A DNA stretch of 64,000 bases from Actinomycetospora termitidis. GTDB lineage: Bacteria; Actinomycetota; Actinomycetes; Mycobacteriales; Pseudonocardiaceae. The stretch is taken from the NCBI RefSeq assembly GCF_030286555.1, contig NZ_JASVWF010000009.1:124001-188000 (forward strand), given 5' to 3'. The position numbers and the translations under genes were made by a program. Below, in pieces: positions 8,769-15,917 of this stretch (position 1 is its first letter; every line of letters begins with the position of its first letter). The notes beneath the pieces were generated by a model, which worked only from the letters and a program-made list of their open reading frames with translations, ran no database searches and was not told the DNA's origin.

Positions 8769-9536
8769 GTGGAGCTGTTCGACCTGACCGGCAGGGTCGC
8801 CGTGGTCACCGGGGGCACCCGGGGGATCGGGCTGATGATCGCGCGCGGACTGCTCGACGCCGGGGCGCGGGTCTACGTCAGCTCACGCAAGGCCGCGGCG
8901 GGCGACGACGCGGTGCGCGAGCTCGCGCCGCACGGCGACGTCGTCTCGATCCCGGCCGACGTCTCCACCGAGGACGAGTGCCTCCGGCTGGCGGCCTCCG
9001 TGCGCGAGCGCGAGCCCGCGGTGCACGTGCTGGTCAACAACGCCGGCGCCACCTGGGGCGCGCCGCTCGAGGAGTTCCCCGCCGCGGCGTGGGACAAGGT
9101 CCTCGACCTCAACCTCAAGGCCCCGTTCTTCCTGACGAGGGCCTTCCTCCCGCTGCTCGAGGCGTCCGGGGCCGCGGAGGAGACGGCGAGCGTGATCAAC
9201 GTCGGGAGCATCGACGGCCTGCGCGTGACCCCGCTGCCGACCTACCCGTACTCGGCGTCGAAGGCCGGCGTCCACCAGCTGACCCGCGTCCTCGCGGCCG
9301 AGCTGGGCCCGCGGAACGTCCGCGTCAACGCGATCGCCCCCGGACCGTTCGAGTCGAAGATGATGGCGCAGACGCTCGCCGAGCGCGGCGACGAGATCGC
9401 AGCCAATTCGGTGCTCGGCCGGATCGGACGGCCCGACGACATGGCGGGCGCCGCGGTGTTCCTCGCCTCGCGGGCGAGCGCCTACGTCACGGGCGCGGTC
9501 CTCCCGGTCGACGGCGGGATCTGGGCCGCGCACTGA
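8769..9536 (+). CDS. Short-chain dehydrogenase/reductase (FabG-like)
   Basis: 255 residues, GTG start behind a GGAGGAG ribosome binding site. A classical SDR: cofactor motif TGGTRGIG at about residues 14-21, NNAG in LVNNAGATWG, catalytic Ser region INVGSIDGLR, catalytic YPYSASKAG, and the closing PVDGGIW typical of FabG-type 3-oxoacyl reductases. An Arg/Ser-Arg pair after strand 2 (SSRKAA) favours NADP(H). The true substrate is not predictable. It is followed by an MFS gene about 50 bp downstream. Confidence 0.92.
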   Translation: MELFDLTGRVAVVTGGTRGIGLMIARGLLDAGARVYVSSRKAAAGDDAVRELAPHGDVVSIPADVSTEDECLRLAASVREREPAVHVLVNNAGATWGAPLEEFPAAAWDKVLDLNLKAPFFLTRAFLPLLEASGAAEETASVINVGSIDGLRVTPLPTYPYSASKAGVHQLTRVLAAELGPRNVRVNAIAPGPFESKMMAQTLAERGDEIAANSVLGRIGRPDDMAGAAVFLASRASAYVTGAVLPVDGGIWAAH

Positions 9537-9585
9537 ACCACGGAATGCCCGGGCGTTCCTGTTGCCGCGCGTCCACCATGGAGGT

Positions 9586-10770
9586 GTGAGAGCGCGCGAG
9601 GGGGCGCAGGCCTACCGGGAGGTGCTCGCCCAGCCGGGGCTCCGGGGGCTCTACGCGATCGGGTTCGCGGCACGGGTCCCGCTGAGCGCGACCGGGACGG
9701 TCCTCACCCTCCATGTCGCCGTCGGGCTCGATCGCGGGTTCGCGGCCGCGGGCCTGGTCGGCGGCGCGGTCACGCTGGGCACCGCGCTCGGCGCGCCGTG
9801 GCTGGGCCGGCTGATCGACCGGGTCGGTCTCCGGCCGGTCCTGCTGCTCTGCGGGCTCTCCGAGGTCGTGTTCTGGTCCCTGGCCCCGTTCCTCGGCGTC
9901 ACGGTGCTCGTGGTGACGGCGTTCGTGGCCGGAGCGCTCGCGCTGCCGGCCTTCTCGGTGGTCCGGCAGTCGCTCGGGGCCGTGGTGCCGGAGGTCCGGC
10001 GTCGGCCCGCGTTCGCGTTGGACGCGATGTCGTCCGAGGTGTCGTTCATCGCCGGCCCGGCCCTCGGGACGGGGGCGGTGCTCGCCCTGCCCTCGACGGT
10101 CGCCCTGTGGCTGGTCGGCGTGGGCTTCGTCCTCGCGACGGCAGGTCTGTGGTGGCTGAACCCGCCGACGCGCCACGACGGGCGGCCGCCCGGTCGGGAG
10201 GCGCCGTCGATGCGCCACTGGCTCGGCGCGCCGATGGTCGTCGCACTGCTCGGTGCGGTCGCGGCCGTCCTGCTCCTCTCGGCCACCGAACTCGCCGTCG
10301 TCGCCGCGCTGACCGCGCGCGGGGAGACCGGGTGGTTCGCACTGGCGAACACGGTCTGGTGCCTGACGTCCCTGGTCGGCGGCTTCCTCTACGGCATCGC
10401 CGCCCGCCCGCCCGCACTCCCGACGCTGCTCGCGGCCCTCGCCGTCGGGACGATCCCGGTCGCCTTCGGCGGGCCGTGGTGGCTCGTGACGGTGCTCGTC
10501 GTGCCCGCCGGGGCGTTCTGTGCGCCGGCGCTGTCGTCGGCGGCCGAGGCGGTCGGGCGGCTGGCGCCCGACGGTGCCCGTGGGGTCGCGACCGGGCTCC
10601 ACGGCTCGGCGATCATGCTCGGCGCCGCGCTGGCCCAGCCCCTGACCGGCCTCCTCATCGACCGGGTGTCCCCGACAGCGGCCCTGCTCGCCGCGGTCGG
10701 CATCTGCCTGCTCGTCGCGGCGGGGGCTGCGGTCGGACTCCGTTCCGACCGTCAGATCGCGTCGCCGTAG
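9586..10770 (+). CDS. MFS transporter (12-helix)
   Basis: 394 residues from GTG; a TTG eight codons upstream is an alternative and the ribosome binding site does not decide. The hydrophobic profile shows about twelve helices. Motif-A-like loops occur at GRLIDRVGLRPVLLL and GLLIDRVSPTAALL. The protein looks like the sugar-efflux/multidrug-type single MFS proteins common in actinobacteria. Its 3' end overlaps the convergent PPOX gene by 19 bp. The substrate is unknown. Confidence 0.85.
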   Translation: MRAREGAQAYREVLAQPGLRGLYAIGFAARVPLSATGTVLTLHVAVGLDRGFAAAGLVGGAVTLGTALGAPWLGRLIDRVGLRPVLLLCGLSEVVFWSLAPFLGVTVLVVTAFVAGALALPAFSVVRQSLGAVVPEVRRRPAFALDAMSSEVSFIAGPALGTGAVLALPSTVALWLVGVGFVLATAGLWWLNPPTRHDGRPPGREAPSMRHWLGAPMVVALLGAVAAVLLLSATELAVVAALTARGETGWFALANTVWCLTSLVGGFLYGIAARPPALPTLLAALAVGTIPVAFGGPWWLVTVLVVPAGAFCAPALSSAAEAVGRLAPDGARGVATGLHGSAIMLGAALAQPLTGLLIDRVSPTAALLAAVGICLLVAAGAAVGLRSDRQIASP

Positions 10771-11168
10771 ATCCGCTCGACGGTCATCGTCATGAGCACG
10801 CGGCGGTCCGCGACCATCGTGGCGCGGTAGTCGTCCCAGTCGGGGTGCTCGCCGGCCGCGGCGCGGTAGTAGGCCACGAGGGCCTCGACCTCCGGGCCGT
10901 GCGGATCGGAGCCGGGTCCCGTGAGCGTCACCGGGCCCTCCGCGGTGGCCCACGACCGGCCGTCGGGCGCCGTCACCTCGACCGCCGCCCGTGGGTCGCG
11001 CCGCAGGTTGGCGGTCTTGGCCCGGCCCTCCGTCATCGAGACCTGCAGGGTGCCGGCCTCCGGGTCGTAGAACGGCTGGACGGGGGAGAGCTGGGGGAGC
11101 CCGTCGCGCTTGATCGTGGCGAGGACGCCGAGGCGGCTGGACGCGAGGAGGGCGCGGTGGTCGGCCAT
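10752..11168 (-). CDS. PPOX-class, probably F420-dependent, oxidoreductase
   Basis: 138 residues from the ATG giving MADHRALLASSRLGVLATI; the upstream extension has a non-coding texture. The split-barrel flavin/deazaflavin fold is shown by LGVLATIKRDGLPQLSPVQ, FYDPEAGTLQVSMTEGRAKT, NLRRDPRAAVEVT and the C-terminal HPDWDDYRATMVADRRVLMT. This pattern matches PPOX-class F420-dependent enzymes (Rv1155-like) of actinobacteria rather than FMN pyridoxamine-phosphate oxidases. It is convergent with the MFS gene and divergent from the PadR-like gene. Confidence 0.9.
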   Translation of the reverse strand: MADHRALLASSRLGVLATIKRDGLPQLSPVQPFYDPEAGTLQVSMTEGRAKTANLRRDPRAAVEVTAPDGRSWATAEGPVTLTGPGSDPHGPEVEALVAYYRAAAGEHPDWDDYRATMVADRRVLMTMTVERIYGDAI

Positions 11169-11221
11169 GGCGGCGATCCTGCCGGTTCGGGGCGCCGCAG
11201 GAACGGGAAATCCTCCCGGCC

Positions 11222-11521
11222 ATGCCCCTCCTCGACCGCGAACGCTGCGACACGCTGGTCCTGGCCGCCCTCGAAGCGGCCGACCGGAACGGCGACGAGA
11301 TCCTCCGGCACCTGGAGCGCACGACCGGACGGCTGCCACGGCCCTCCGTCCGACAGGTGTACACGACGCTGCACCGGTTGGAACGCAATCGTCTCGTCGC
11401 CCGCTCACGCGGCGACGGACGACGCCGGCGCCTCACCGACACCGGGCTCCGCGTGCTCCGCGCCCGGGTCGCGGCGGCCCAGGCCTACGGCTCGGCGCTG
11501 AAGGTCGTCACCGCCTCCTGA
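11222..11521 (+). CDS. PadR-like winged-helix regulator (short)
   Basis: 99 residues. A single winged-helix domain: LVLAALEAADRNGDEILRHL, VYTTLHRLERNRLVARSRGD and an RRRRLTDTGLRVL wing-plus-helix segment, which is the PadR arrangement of recognition helix, short wing and C-terminal helix. It lacks the long C-terminal dimerisation domain. It diverges from the PPOX gene, with 53 bp between the starts, so that gene is the likeliest target. The downstream region is a long gene-free stretch. Confidence 0.75.
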   Translation: MPLLDRERCDTLVLAALEAADRNGDEILRHLERTTGRLPRPSVRQVYTTLHRLERNRLVARSRGDGRRRRLTDTGLRVLRARVAAAQAYGSALKVVTAS

Positions 11522-12047
11522 CCCCCTTCCCGACGGCGGGTCGGTGCGGGTCGCGCGTCGAGTGCGACGTGGGGCAGGTCCGCGGGCGCCGATTCCTGCC
11601 TGATGTCACTCTCGCCCGGGGCGCCGGGAGCGGGCCGCCCGCGAGCGCGACATGACGCATGGTGGCGGGCCGGCGTTCCTGCGTGGTGTCACTCTCGGCG
11701 CGCGTGCTCCCGTCGACCGGGTCCGGCCCCGCACTCGCGCGGCGGGCCGGCTCGCGGTGGACCGTGTGCATGGAGCAACGGGCTGTGCGATGACGCAACA
11801 GCGTCAACCGACCGAGTCGTGGGGACGCGGACCGCCAGCTCGTGATCAGCGCGAATCGTGTGCGGGACGCAACGCCGACCGCGGGCCAGTCGGCCGGCTC
11901 CGGCCGTGTGCGGGGCGCAACGCCGACCGCGGGCCAGTCGGCCGGCTCCGGCCGTGTGCGCAGCGCAACGCCTGCCGCGGGCCAGTCGGCCGGCTCCGGC
12001 CGTGTGCGGGACGCAACGCCGATCGCGGGCCAGTCGACCGGAGCCGC
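11522..12047. other. Gene-free repeat-rich region
   Basis: No convincing gene. Just after the PadR-like stop is a ttcccgacggcgggtc hairpin motif. At about 11591-11700 two diverged copies of a phrase ending tgtcactctcg(c/g)c are seen (ttcctgcctgatgtcactctc and ttcctgcgtggtgtcactctc). From 11857 onward four 48-bp tandem units occupy the region up to the VOC gene stop. All six frames stay open over the repeat because the unit length is a multiple of three and stop-free, so open frames here are weak evidence of coding. Confidence 0.7.
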
Positions 12048-12048
12048 T
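11857..12048. repeat. Four 48-bp tandem repeats (minisatellite)
   Basis: Units begin at 11857, 11905, 11953 and 12001 with cgtgtgcg(g/c) and continue with gcaacgcc and gggccagtc. Units 1 and 2 are nearly identical; unit 3 has a few substitutions and unit 4 diverges at its end, where it meets the VOC gene stop codon. There are no unique spacers between units, so it is a tandem repeat and not a CRISPR array. Copy number is likely to vary between strains. Confidence 0.9.
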
Positions 12049-12578
12049 CAGGACGAGGCGCCGGACATTCCCCCGCTCAGGGCCTCGTCGAGGGTGCGGA
12101 AGACGTAGCTCGGAGAGGCGGTCGGGTCGGGCGTCCATGCCGGCGGCCCCGGAACGCGCTCGCTCGGCGCCACGCTCTCCGGCCCGTACTCGAAGAGCCA
12201 CCAGAGGGTGTCCCACGGGTCGCGGAGCCGGGCGAGGCGTTGCCCGCCGTGGAAGGGCGTCGGCTCGGTGATCACCTCGGCGCCACGGGACCGGGCCAGC
12301 GCCACGGGACCGTCCAGGCCCGCCACGTACACCTGCAGCAACGCCGGGGCCGGGCGCCAGTGCGGCTTCGTGTCGGCCAGCATGACCGTCGAGTCGCCCA
12401 CCCGGACCTCGGCGTGGATGAGGAGGCCGTCCGCGTCCGGGGTCCGGGCGGCCGCGGTCTCGGCCCCGCCGAACACCTCGCACAGGAACCGGATGTATTC
12501 GTCCGCTCCCCGGACCAGGACGAAAGGGTTCACCGTGCCGTAGCCGGGTGGGAGCGCGGTGCCGGTGAGGAGGCTCAT
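12048..12578 (-). CDS. VOC (glyoxalase/PhnB-like) superfamily protein
   Basis: 176 residues. NPFVLVRGADEYIRFLCEVFG opens the first beta-alpha-beta module, HAEVRVGDSTVMLADTK closes it, and the second module is LLQVYVAGLDGPVALARSRG then RLARLRDPWDTLWWLFEY. This is the PhnB-like branch of the vicinal oxygen chelate superfamily. The C-terminal 30 residues are an extension ending beside the tandem repeats. It is 42 bp downstream of the ABC ATPase gene on the same strand and might be read from it, though a functional link is not obvious. Confidence 0.85.
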   Translation of the reverse strand: MSLLTGTALPPGYGTVNPFVLVRGADEYIRFLCEVFGGAETAAARTPDADGLLIHAEVRVGDSTVMLADTKPHWRPAPALLQVYVAGLDGPVALARSRGAEVITEPTPFHGGQRLARLRDPWDTLWWLFEYGPESVAPSERVPGPPAWTPDPTASPSYVFRTLDEALSGGMSGASS

Positions 12579-12619
12579 GGCCCCAGCCTCCCGCTCGACC
12601 CGGCCACCTTTGGTCCTGT

Positions 12620-13348
12620 TCAGGCCACGGGAGCGTCGTCCAGCACCTCGGCCGGCGGACCCACCCGCTCGACCCGCCCGTCGCGCAGCACCACCACGGT
12701 GTCGGCCACCTCGCGGGCGAACGCGATCTCGTGGGTGACCACGACCATCGTCGTGCCCCGCTCCGCCAGATCCCGCAGCACGGCGAGGACCTCCCCGACG
12801 AGCGCCGGGTCGAGGGCGGACGTCGGCTCGTCGAACAGCATCAGGGTCGGGTCCATCGCCAGCGCCCGGGCGATCGCGACCCGCTGCTGCTGCCCGCCGG
12901 AGAGCTGGCGCGGGTAGGCGTCCTCGCGGCCGTCCAGCCCGACGCGGGCCAGCAGCGCCCGCCCCCGCTCCTCGGCGTCGCGACGGGACCGGCCGAGCAC
13001 CCCGATCGGCGCCTCGACGACGTTCGCGAGCGCCGTCATGTGTCCGAACAGCTGGAACTGCTGGAACACCATCCCGATCCGCCGCCGCTGGGCCGCGATC
13101 GTGCGCTCCGGCAGCTCGCGCAGCACCTCCCCGTCCCGGCGGTAGGCGATCAACGAGCCGTCCACGGAGATCGTCCCGGCGTCCGGGGTCTCGAGGTGGT
13201 TGATGCAGCGCAGCAGCGTCGACTTCCCCGAGCCGCTGGGCCCGACGATCACGGTCACCGACCCGGCGTCGACGGACAGGTCCACCCCGTCGAGCACGGT
13301 CGTCGTCCCGAAGGCCTTCGTCAGGCCGCGGATCTCGAGCAGGCTCAT
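12620..13348 (-). CDS. Polar amino acid (cystine-type) ABC transporter ATP-binding protein
   Basis: 242 residues from the ATG that overlaps the permease stop by four bases (ATGA), showing translational coupling. Walker A is GPSGSGKST, the Q-loop FQQFQLFGHMT, the signature LSGGQQQRV, Walker B LMLFDEPTSALDP and the H-loop VVVTHE. The sequence is of the polar amino acid importer class (GlnQ/HisP/TcyN). The divergent binding protein at 14593 and its sulfur leader argue that the substrate is cystine or a related S-amino acid; that is inference. Confidence 0.92.
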   Translation of the reverse strand: MSLLEIRGLTKAFGTTTVLDGVDLSVDAGSVTVIVGPSGSGKSTLLRCINHLETPDAGTISVDGSLIAYRRDGEVLRELPERTIAAQRRRIGMVFQQFQLFGHMTALANVVEAPIGVLGRSRRDAEERGRALLARVGLDGREDAYPRQLSGGQQQRVAIARALAMDPTLMLFDEPTSALDPALVGEVLAVLRDLAERGTTMVVVTHEIAFAREVADTVVVLRDGRVERVGPPAEVLDDAPVA

Positions 13349-14262
13349 CGGACGACCTTCCGCAGCCGCTGCAGGGGAGTGGGCGGCAGCGTCCGCTCCG
13401 CCCCGCGCGCGTAGTACCGCTCCACGTAGTACTGCCCGACCGAGAGCACCGACGTCAGGATCACGTACCAGACCGTCGCCACCAGCAGCAGCGGGATGAT
13501 CTCGTAGGTGCGGTTGTAGATCGTCTGCACCGAGTACAGCAGGTCGGTCACCGCGATCACGGAGACGATCGAGGTGCCCTTCAGCGTCCCGATCACCATG
13601 TTGCCGGTCGCCGGGATGATCGAGCGCATCGCCTGGGGCAGCACGATCCGGCGCAGCACCCGGGCGCGGGTCATGCCCAGCGCGACCGCGGCCTCGGACT
13701 GTCCCGCGTCCACCGACAGGATGCCGCCGCGCACGATCTCGGCCGCGTAGGCCGCCTCGTGCAGGATCAGCCCGAGCAGAGCGGCCACGAGGACGCTGAT
13801 CAGGTTCACCGACTCGACCGAGAAGAACGTCGGCCCGAACGGGATCCCGAGCGAGAGCTGCGGGTAGAGGGCGCCGACGTTGTACCAGAACAGCAGCTGC
13901 ACCAGCAGCGGCGTCGAGCGGAACAACCACACGTAGCCCCAGCTCACCGACGACAGCACCGGGTTGCCGGACAGGCGCATCGCCGCGAGCCCGATCCCGA
14001 GGACGAAGCCGACGACGGTCGTCGCGAACGTCAGCAGCAGGGTCGTGCCCAGGCCGCGCAGGACCGCCGTCGTGAACAGGTACTGCCCGACGGTCGACCA
14101 GCCGAAGGCCGGGTTGAGTGCCACGGAGCGCAGGGCCCAGACGACGAGCACGACGACGACGGCGGCCCACACCCAGCGCCCGACGTGCCGGGAACCGACG
14201 GTGCGTGGTGGTGGCGATCCCGACGACGGGTCGGTCGTGATCTCGGGCGCGAGGGAGGTCAT
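13345..14262 (-). CDS. Polar amino acid (cystine-type) ABC transporter permease
   Basis: 305 residues. A hydrophilic N-terminus of about 25 residues precedes the HisM/GlnP-type domain. The first helices lead into GLGTTLLLTFATTVVGFVLG, then the family signature FRSTPLLVQLLFWYN, and the EAA loop is EAAVALGMTRARVLRRIVLPQ. It is coupled to the ATPase by a 4-bp overlap. The divergent promoter region toward the binding protein holds the leader ORFs. A single permease implies a homodimeric channel. Confidence 0.92.
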   Translation of the reverse strand: MTSLAPEITTDPSSGSPPPRTVGSRHVGRWVWAAVVVVLVVWALRSVALNPAFGWSTVGQYLFTTAVLRGLGTTLLLTFATTVVGFVLGIGLAAMRLSGNPVLSSVSWGYVWLFRSTPLLVQLLFWYNVGALYPQLSLGIPFGPTFFSVESVNLISVLVAALLGLILHEAAYAAEIVRGGILSVDAGQSEAAVALGMTRARVLRRIVLPQAMRSIIPATGNMVIGTLKGTSIVSVIAVTDLLYSVQTIYNRTYEIIPLLLVATVWYVILTSVLSVGQYYVERYYARGAERTLPPTPLQRLRKVVR

Positions 14263-14290
14263 GGGTGTGCTCCGGTGGCAGACGTCTCGG

Positions 14291-14446
14291 ATGCACCCGC
14301 GTCCCTCAACGCCGGCGTCCGCACGGTACGACGGCCGTACGCGCTGCGTCGAGACGGACGCGCCGCGTCACATCGACCTTGACCGTGTCCGCCCCGGGTG
14401 GTTCTGTCCTGTCCATGGCACCCGGCGGCACGCTCGTCACGCGTGA
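14291..14446 (+). CDS. Second leader-like ORF overlapping the main leader (candidate)
   Basis: A 51-codon ORF in another frame contains DAPRHIDLDRVRPGWFC, a recognisable variant of the RRHVDLxRV...C signature, about 75 bp before the canonical leader copy. It overlaps the canonical leader's first codons. It may be a duplicated, partly decayed leader, or part of a tandem leader arrangement. The only nearby start is an ATG 27 codons before the motif, longer than in the other leaders, which lowers confidence that it is translated. Confidence 0.35.
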   Translation: MHPRPSTPASARYDGRTRCVETDAPRHIDLDRVRPGWFCPVHGTRRHARHA

Positions 14447-14489
14447 GCACGTCGACCTGTGCCGTGTGTGGTCCTCCGCCTGTCGCTGA
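14415..14489 (+). CDS. Sulfur leader peptide 1 (24 residues)
   Basis: Peptide ends REHVDLCRVWSSACR-stop: the signature (R/E)HVDLxRV with Cys codons at residues 16 and 23. It lies about 100 bp before the binding-protein gene at 14593. Downstream, aggaccc (14516) and gggtcct (14548) can form a stem in front of the gene. Short actinobacterial ORFs with this signature are known as putative leader peptides; ribosome stalling at the Cys codons when charged tRNA-Cys is scarce is the presumed mode of control. Here the genomic placement supports that model; no expression data are available. Confidence 0.85.
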   Translation: MAPGGTLVTREHVDLCRVWSSACR

Positions 14490-14592
14490 GCGTCTCCGCA
14501 GCTCACCGCCGCAGCAGGACCCACCCCTCGGCGCGTCCCACCGCGTCGGGTCCTCCGCTCGGCTCCACCTCCCTGAGTGACAGGACCTCGTC

Positions 14593-15495
14593 ATGTCCCG
14601 TGCCGTGCTGCCGGCGCTGGTCGCCCTCGTGGGCGTGCTGCTGGCCGGGTGTGCGTCCCCGCTCGACGACGCCGACGCCGGCGTCCCGCGCGAGGACGTC
14701 ACGGCGGCCGTGGCCGCGGACCCCGCGGCGGTCGCCCTGCTGCCGGACGACGTCCGGACGGCGGGCGTGCTGTCGGTCGGCGCGAGCGTGTCCGCCCCGC
14801 CGAGCGCGTTCCACCTCGCCGACGGGGTCACGACGACGGGTCAGGACATCGACATGACCGAGGCGGTGGCTCGGACCCTGGGCCTGCGGGTGCAGCGCAC
14901 CGAGTCGACGTTCGACGGGATCGTGCCCGGCCTGACCAGCGGCAAGTTCGACGTCGGCACCGGCAACTTCGCGGTGACCGAGGCGCGCAAGAAGCAGGTC
15001 AGCTTCGTGACCTACATCAACGACGGGCAGGGCTTCGCCGTGCGCGCCGACGACCCGCAGCCGCCCATCCGCGACCTGGTCGAACTCTGCGGCCGCACGG
15101 TGTCCGTCCTGACCGGCTCCACCTTCGAGTCCACCCTGGCCAAGGCCCAGCCGCGATGTAGCCAGGCGGGCCGACCGGCCATCGAGGTCCGCAGCTACCC
15201 CGACGGTGCGACGACGGGTCTCGCACTCGCCCAGCGCCGCGCCGACGTCACGATGAGCACGATCAACGGCCTGCGCTACCTCGTGTCCCAGCAGCCCCGG
15301 CTGCGGTTCGTGGGGGAGTACCGCCGGCTCGACGTCGGGTTCGCCCTCGCGAAGGACTCGCCGCTGATCCCGGCCGTGCAGGCGGCCGTCACGAGGCTCA
15401 TGGCCGACGGCACCTACGCCCGGATCCTCGCCAAGTGGGGCACCTCGCCCTCCGCGCTGCGCACCTCCCAGGTCGACCCGCCCGAACCGGTTTGA
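14593..15495 (+). CDS. Family-3 ABC transporter substrate-binding lipoprotein (cystine-type)
   Basis: 300 residues. A lipoprotein signal VALVGVLLAGC places the mature N-terminal Cys at about residue 20. The SBP_bac_3 fold is shown by GVLSVGASVSAPPSAFH, GQDIDMTEAVARTLGL, STFDGIVPGLTSGKFDVGTG and a hinge region CGRTVSVLTGSTFE. It is divergent from the matching permease and ATPase genes (13345-14262, 12620-13348), giving one importer split across two transcripts. Leader peptide 1 controls this side. It is followed by two mini-genes and a YeiH-type transporter on the same strand. Confidence 0.9.
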   Translation: MSRAVLPALVALVGVLLAGCASPLDDADAGVPREDVTAAVAADPAAVALLPDDVRTAGVLSVGASVSAPPSAFHLADGVTTTGQDIDMTEAVARTLGLRVQRTESTFDGIVPGLTSGKFDVGTGNFAVTEARKKQVSFVTYINDGQGFAVRADDPQPPIRDLVELCGRTVSVLTGSTFESTLAKAQPRCSQAGRPAIEVRSYPDGATTGLALAQRRADVTMSTINGLRYLVSQQPRLRFVGEYRRLDVGFALAKDSPLIPAVQAAVTRLMADGTYARILAKWGTSPSALRTSQVDPPEPV

Positions 15496-15528
15496 CCCCA
15501 CCCCTCCTCCGCTTCCCGGGAGACACCT

Positions 15529-15729
15529 GTGTCCTTCACCCCCCGTGGCGCCGCGGTCGCCACGTTCCTGACCCATCTCGACGCCGTCGTCCAGCGCGAG
15601 GTGTCGGCGGTCGATGCCGGCGCCGGGCGCTGGGAGATCGAGGCCGAGCGCATCGCGGCCGAGGTCGCCGGCTCGCTCGCCCTGCTGCGTACCGAGCTCC
15701 AGCGCCACCGCACCGCCTTCGCCGAGTAA
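15529..15729 (+). CDS. 66-residue protein of unknown function in the YeiH operon
   Basis: GTG start 33 bp after the binding-protein stop. No hydrophobic segment; the composition suggests two amphipathic helices (VATFLTHLDAVVQREVSAVD and AERIAAEVAGSLALLRTELQ), so a small helical-hairpin protein, possibly a coiled coil. It sits between the S-amino-acid binding protein and the YeiH unit, which suggests an accessory or regulatory role in sulfur transport. Family not recognised. Confidence 0.5.
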   Translation: MSFTPRGAAVATFLTHLDAVVQREVSAVDAGAGRWEIEAERIAAEVAGSLALLRTELQRHRTAFAE

Positions 15730-15761
15730 CCACCACCACCCGACGTCAGGAAGGCATCACC

Positions 15762-15917
15762 ATGACCGAGCCCGCCCCGCCCGCCCCGGCCCCGGAGCCG
15801 CGTCCCACCGGTCTCGCCCGCCTCGGCGCGGACTGGATCGCGGTGATCGTCGCCGGGGCCCTCGTCCTGCTCGCGGGCCTGGGCCTGCTCCCGACGATCC
15901 CGTTCCTCATCAAGTGA
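15762..15917 (+). CDS. 51-residue single-helix membrane protein coupled to the YeiH transporter
   Basis: After a Pro-rich N-terminus comes one transmembrane helix, WIAVIVAGALVLLAGLGLLP. Its last codons overlap the GTG start of the YeiH gene in a GTGA arrangement, so the two are translationally coupled. This placement suggests a small partner subunit of the exporter, comparable to the mini-proteins that accompany many secondary transporters. No recognised family. Confidence 0.6.
   Translation: MTEPAPPAPAPEPRPTGLARLGADWIAVIVAGALVLLAGLGLLPTIPFLIK

Noticed and set aside
11857-12048. CRISPR array
   Set aside because: Units are contiguous 48-mers with no unique spacers and no cas genes near; a tandem repeat.
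11842-12108. A repeat protein of 88 residues over the minisatellite
   Set aside because: The repeat unit is a multiple of three and stop-free in all frames, so open frames arise automatically; no ribosome binding site, and it overlaps the VOC gene end.
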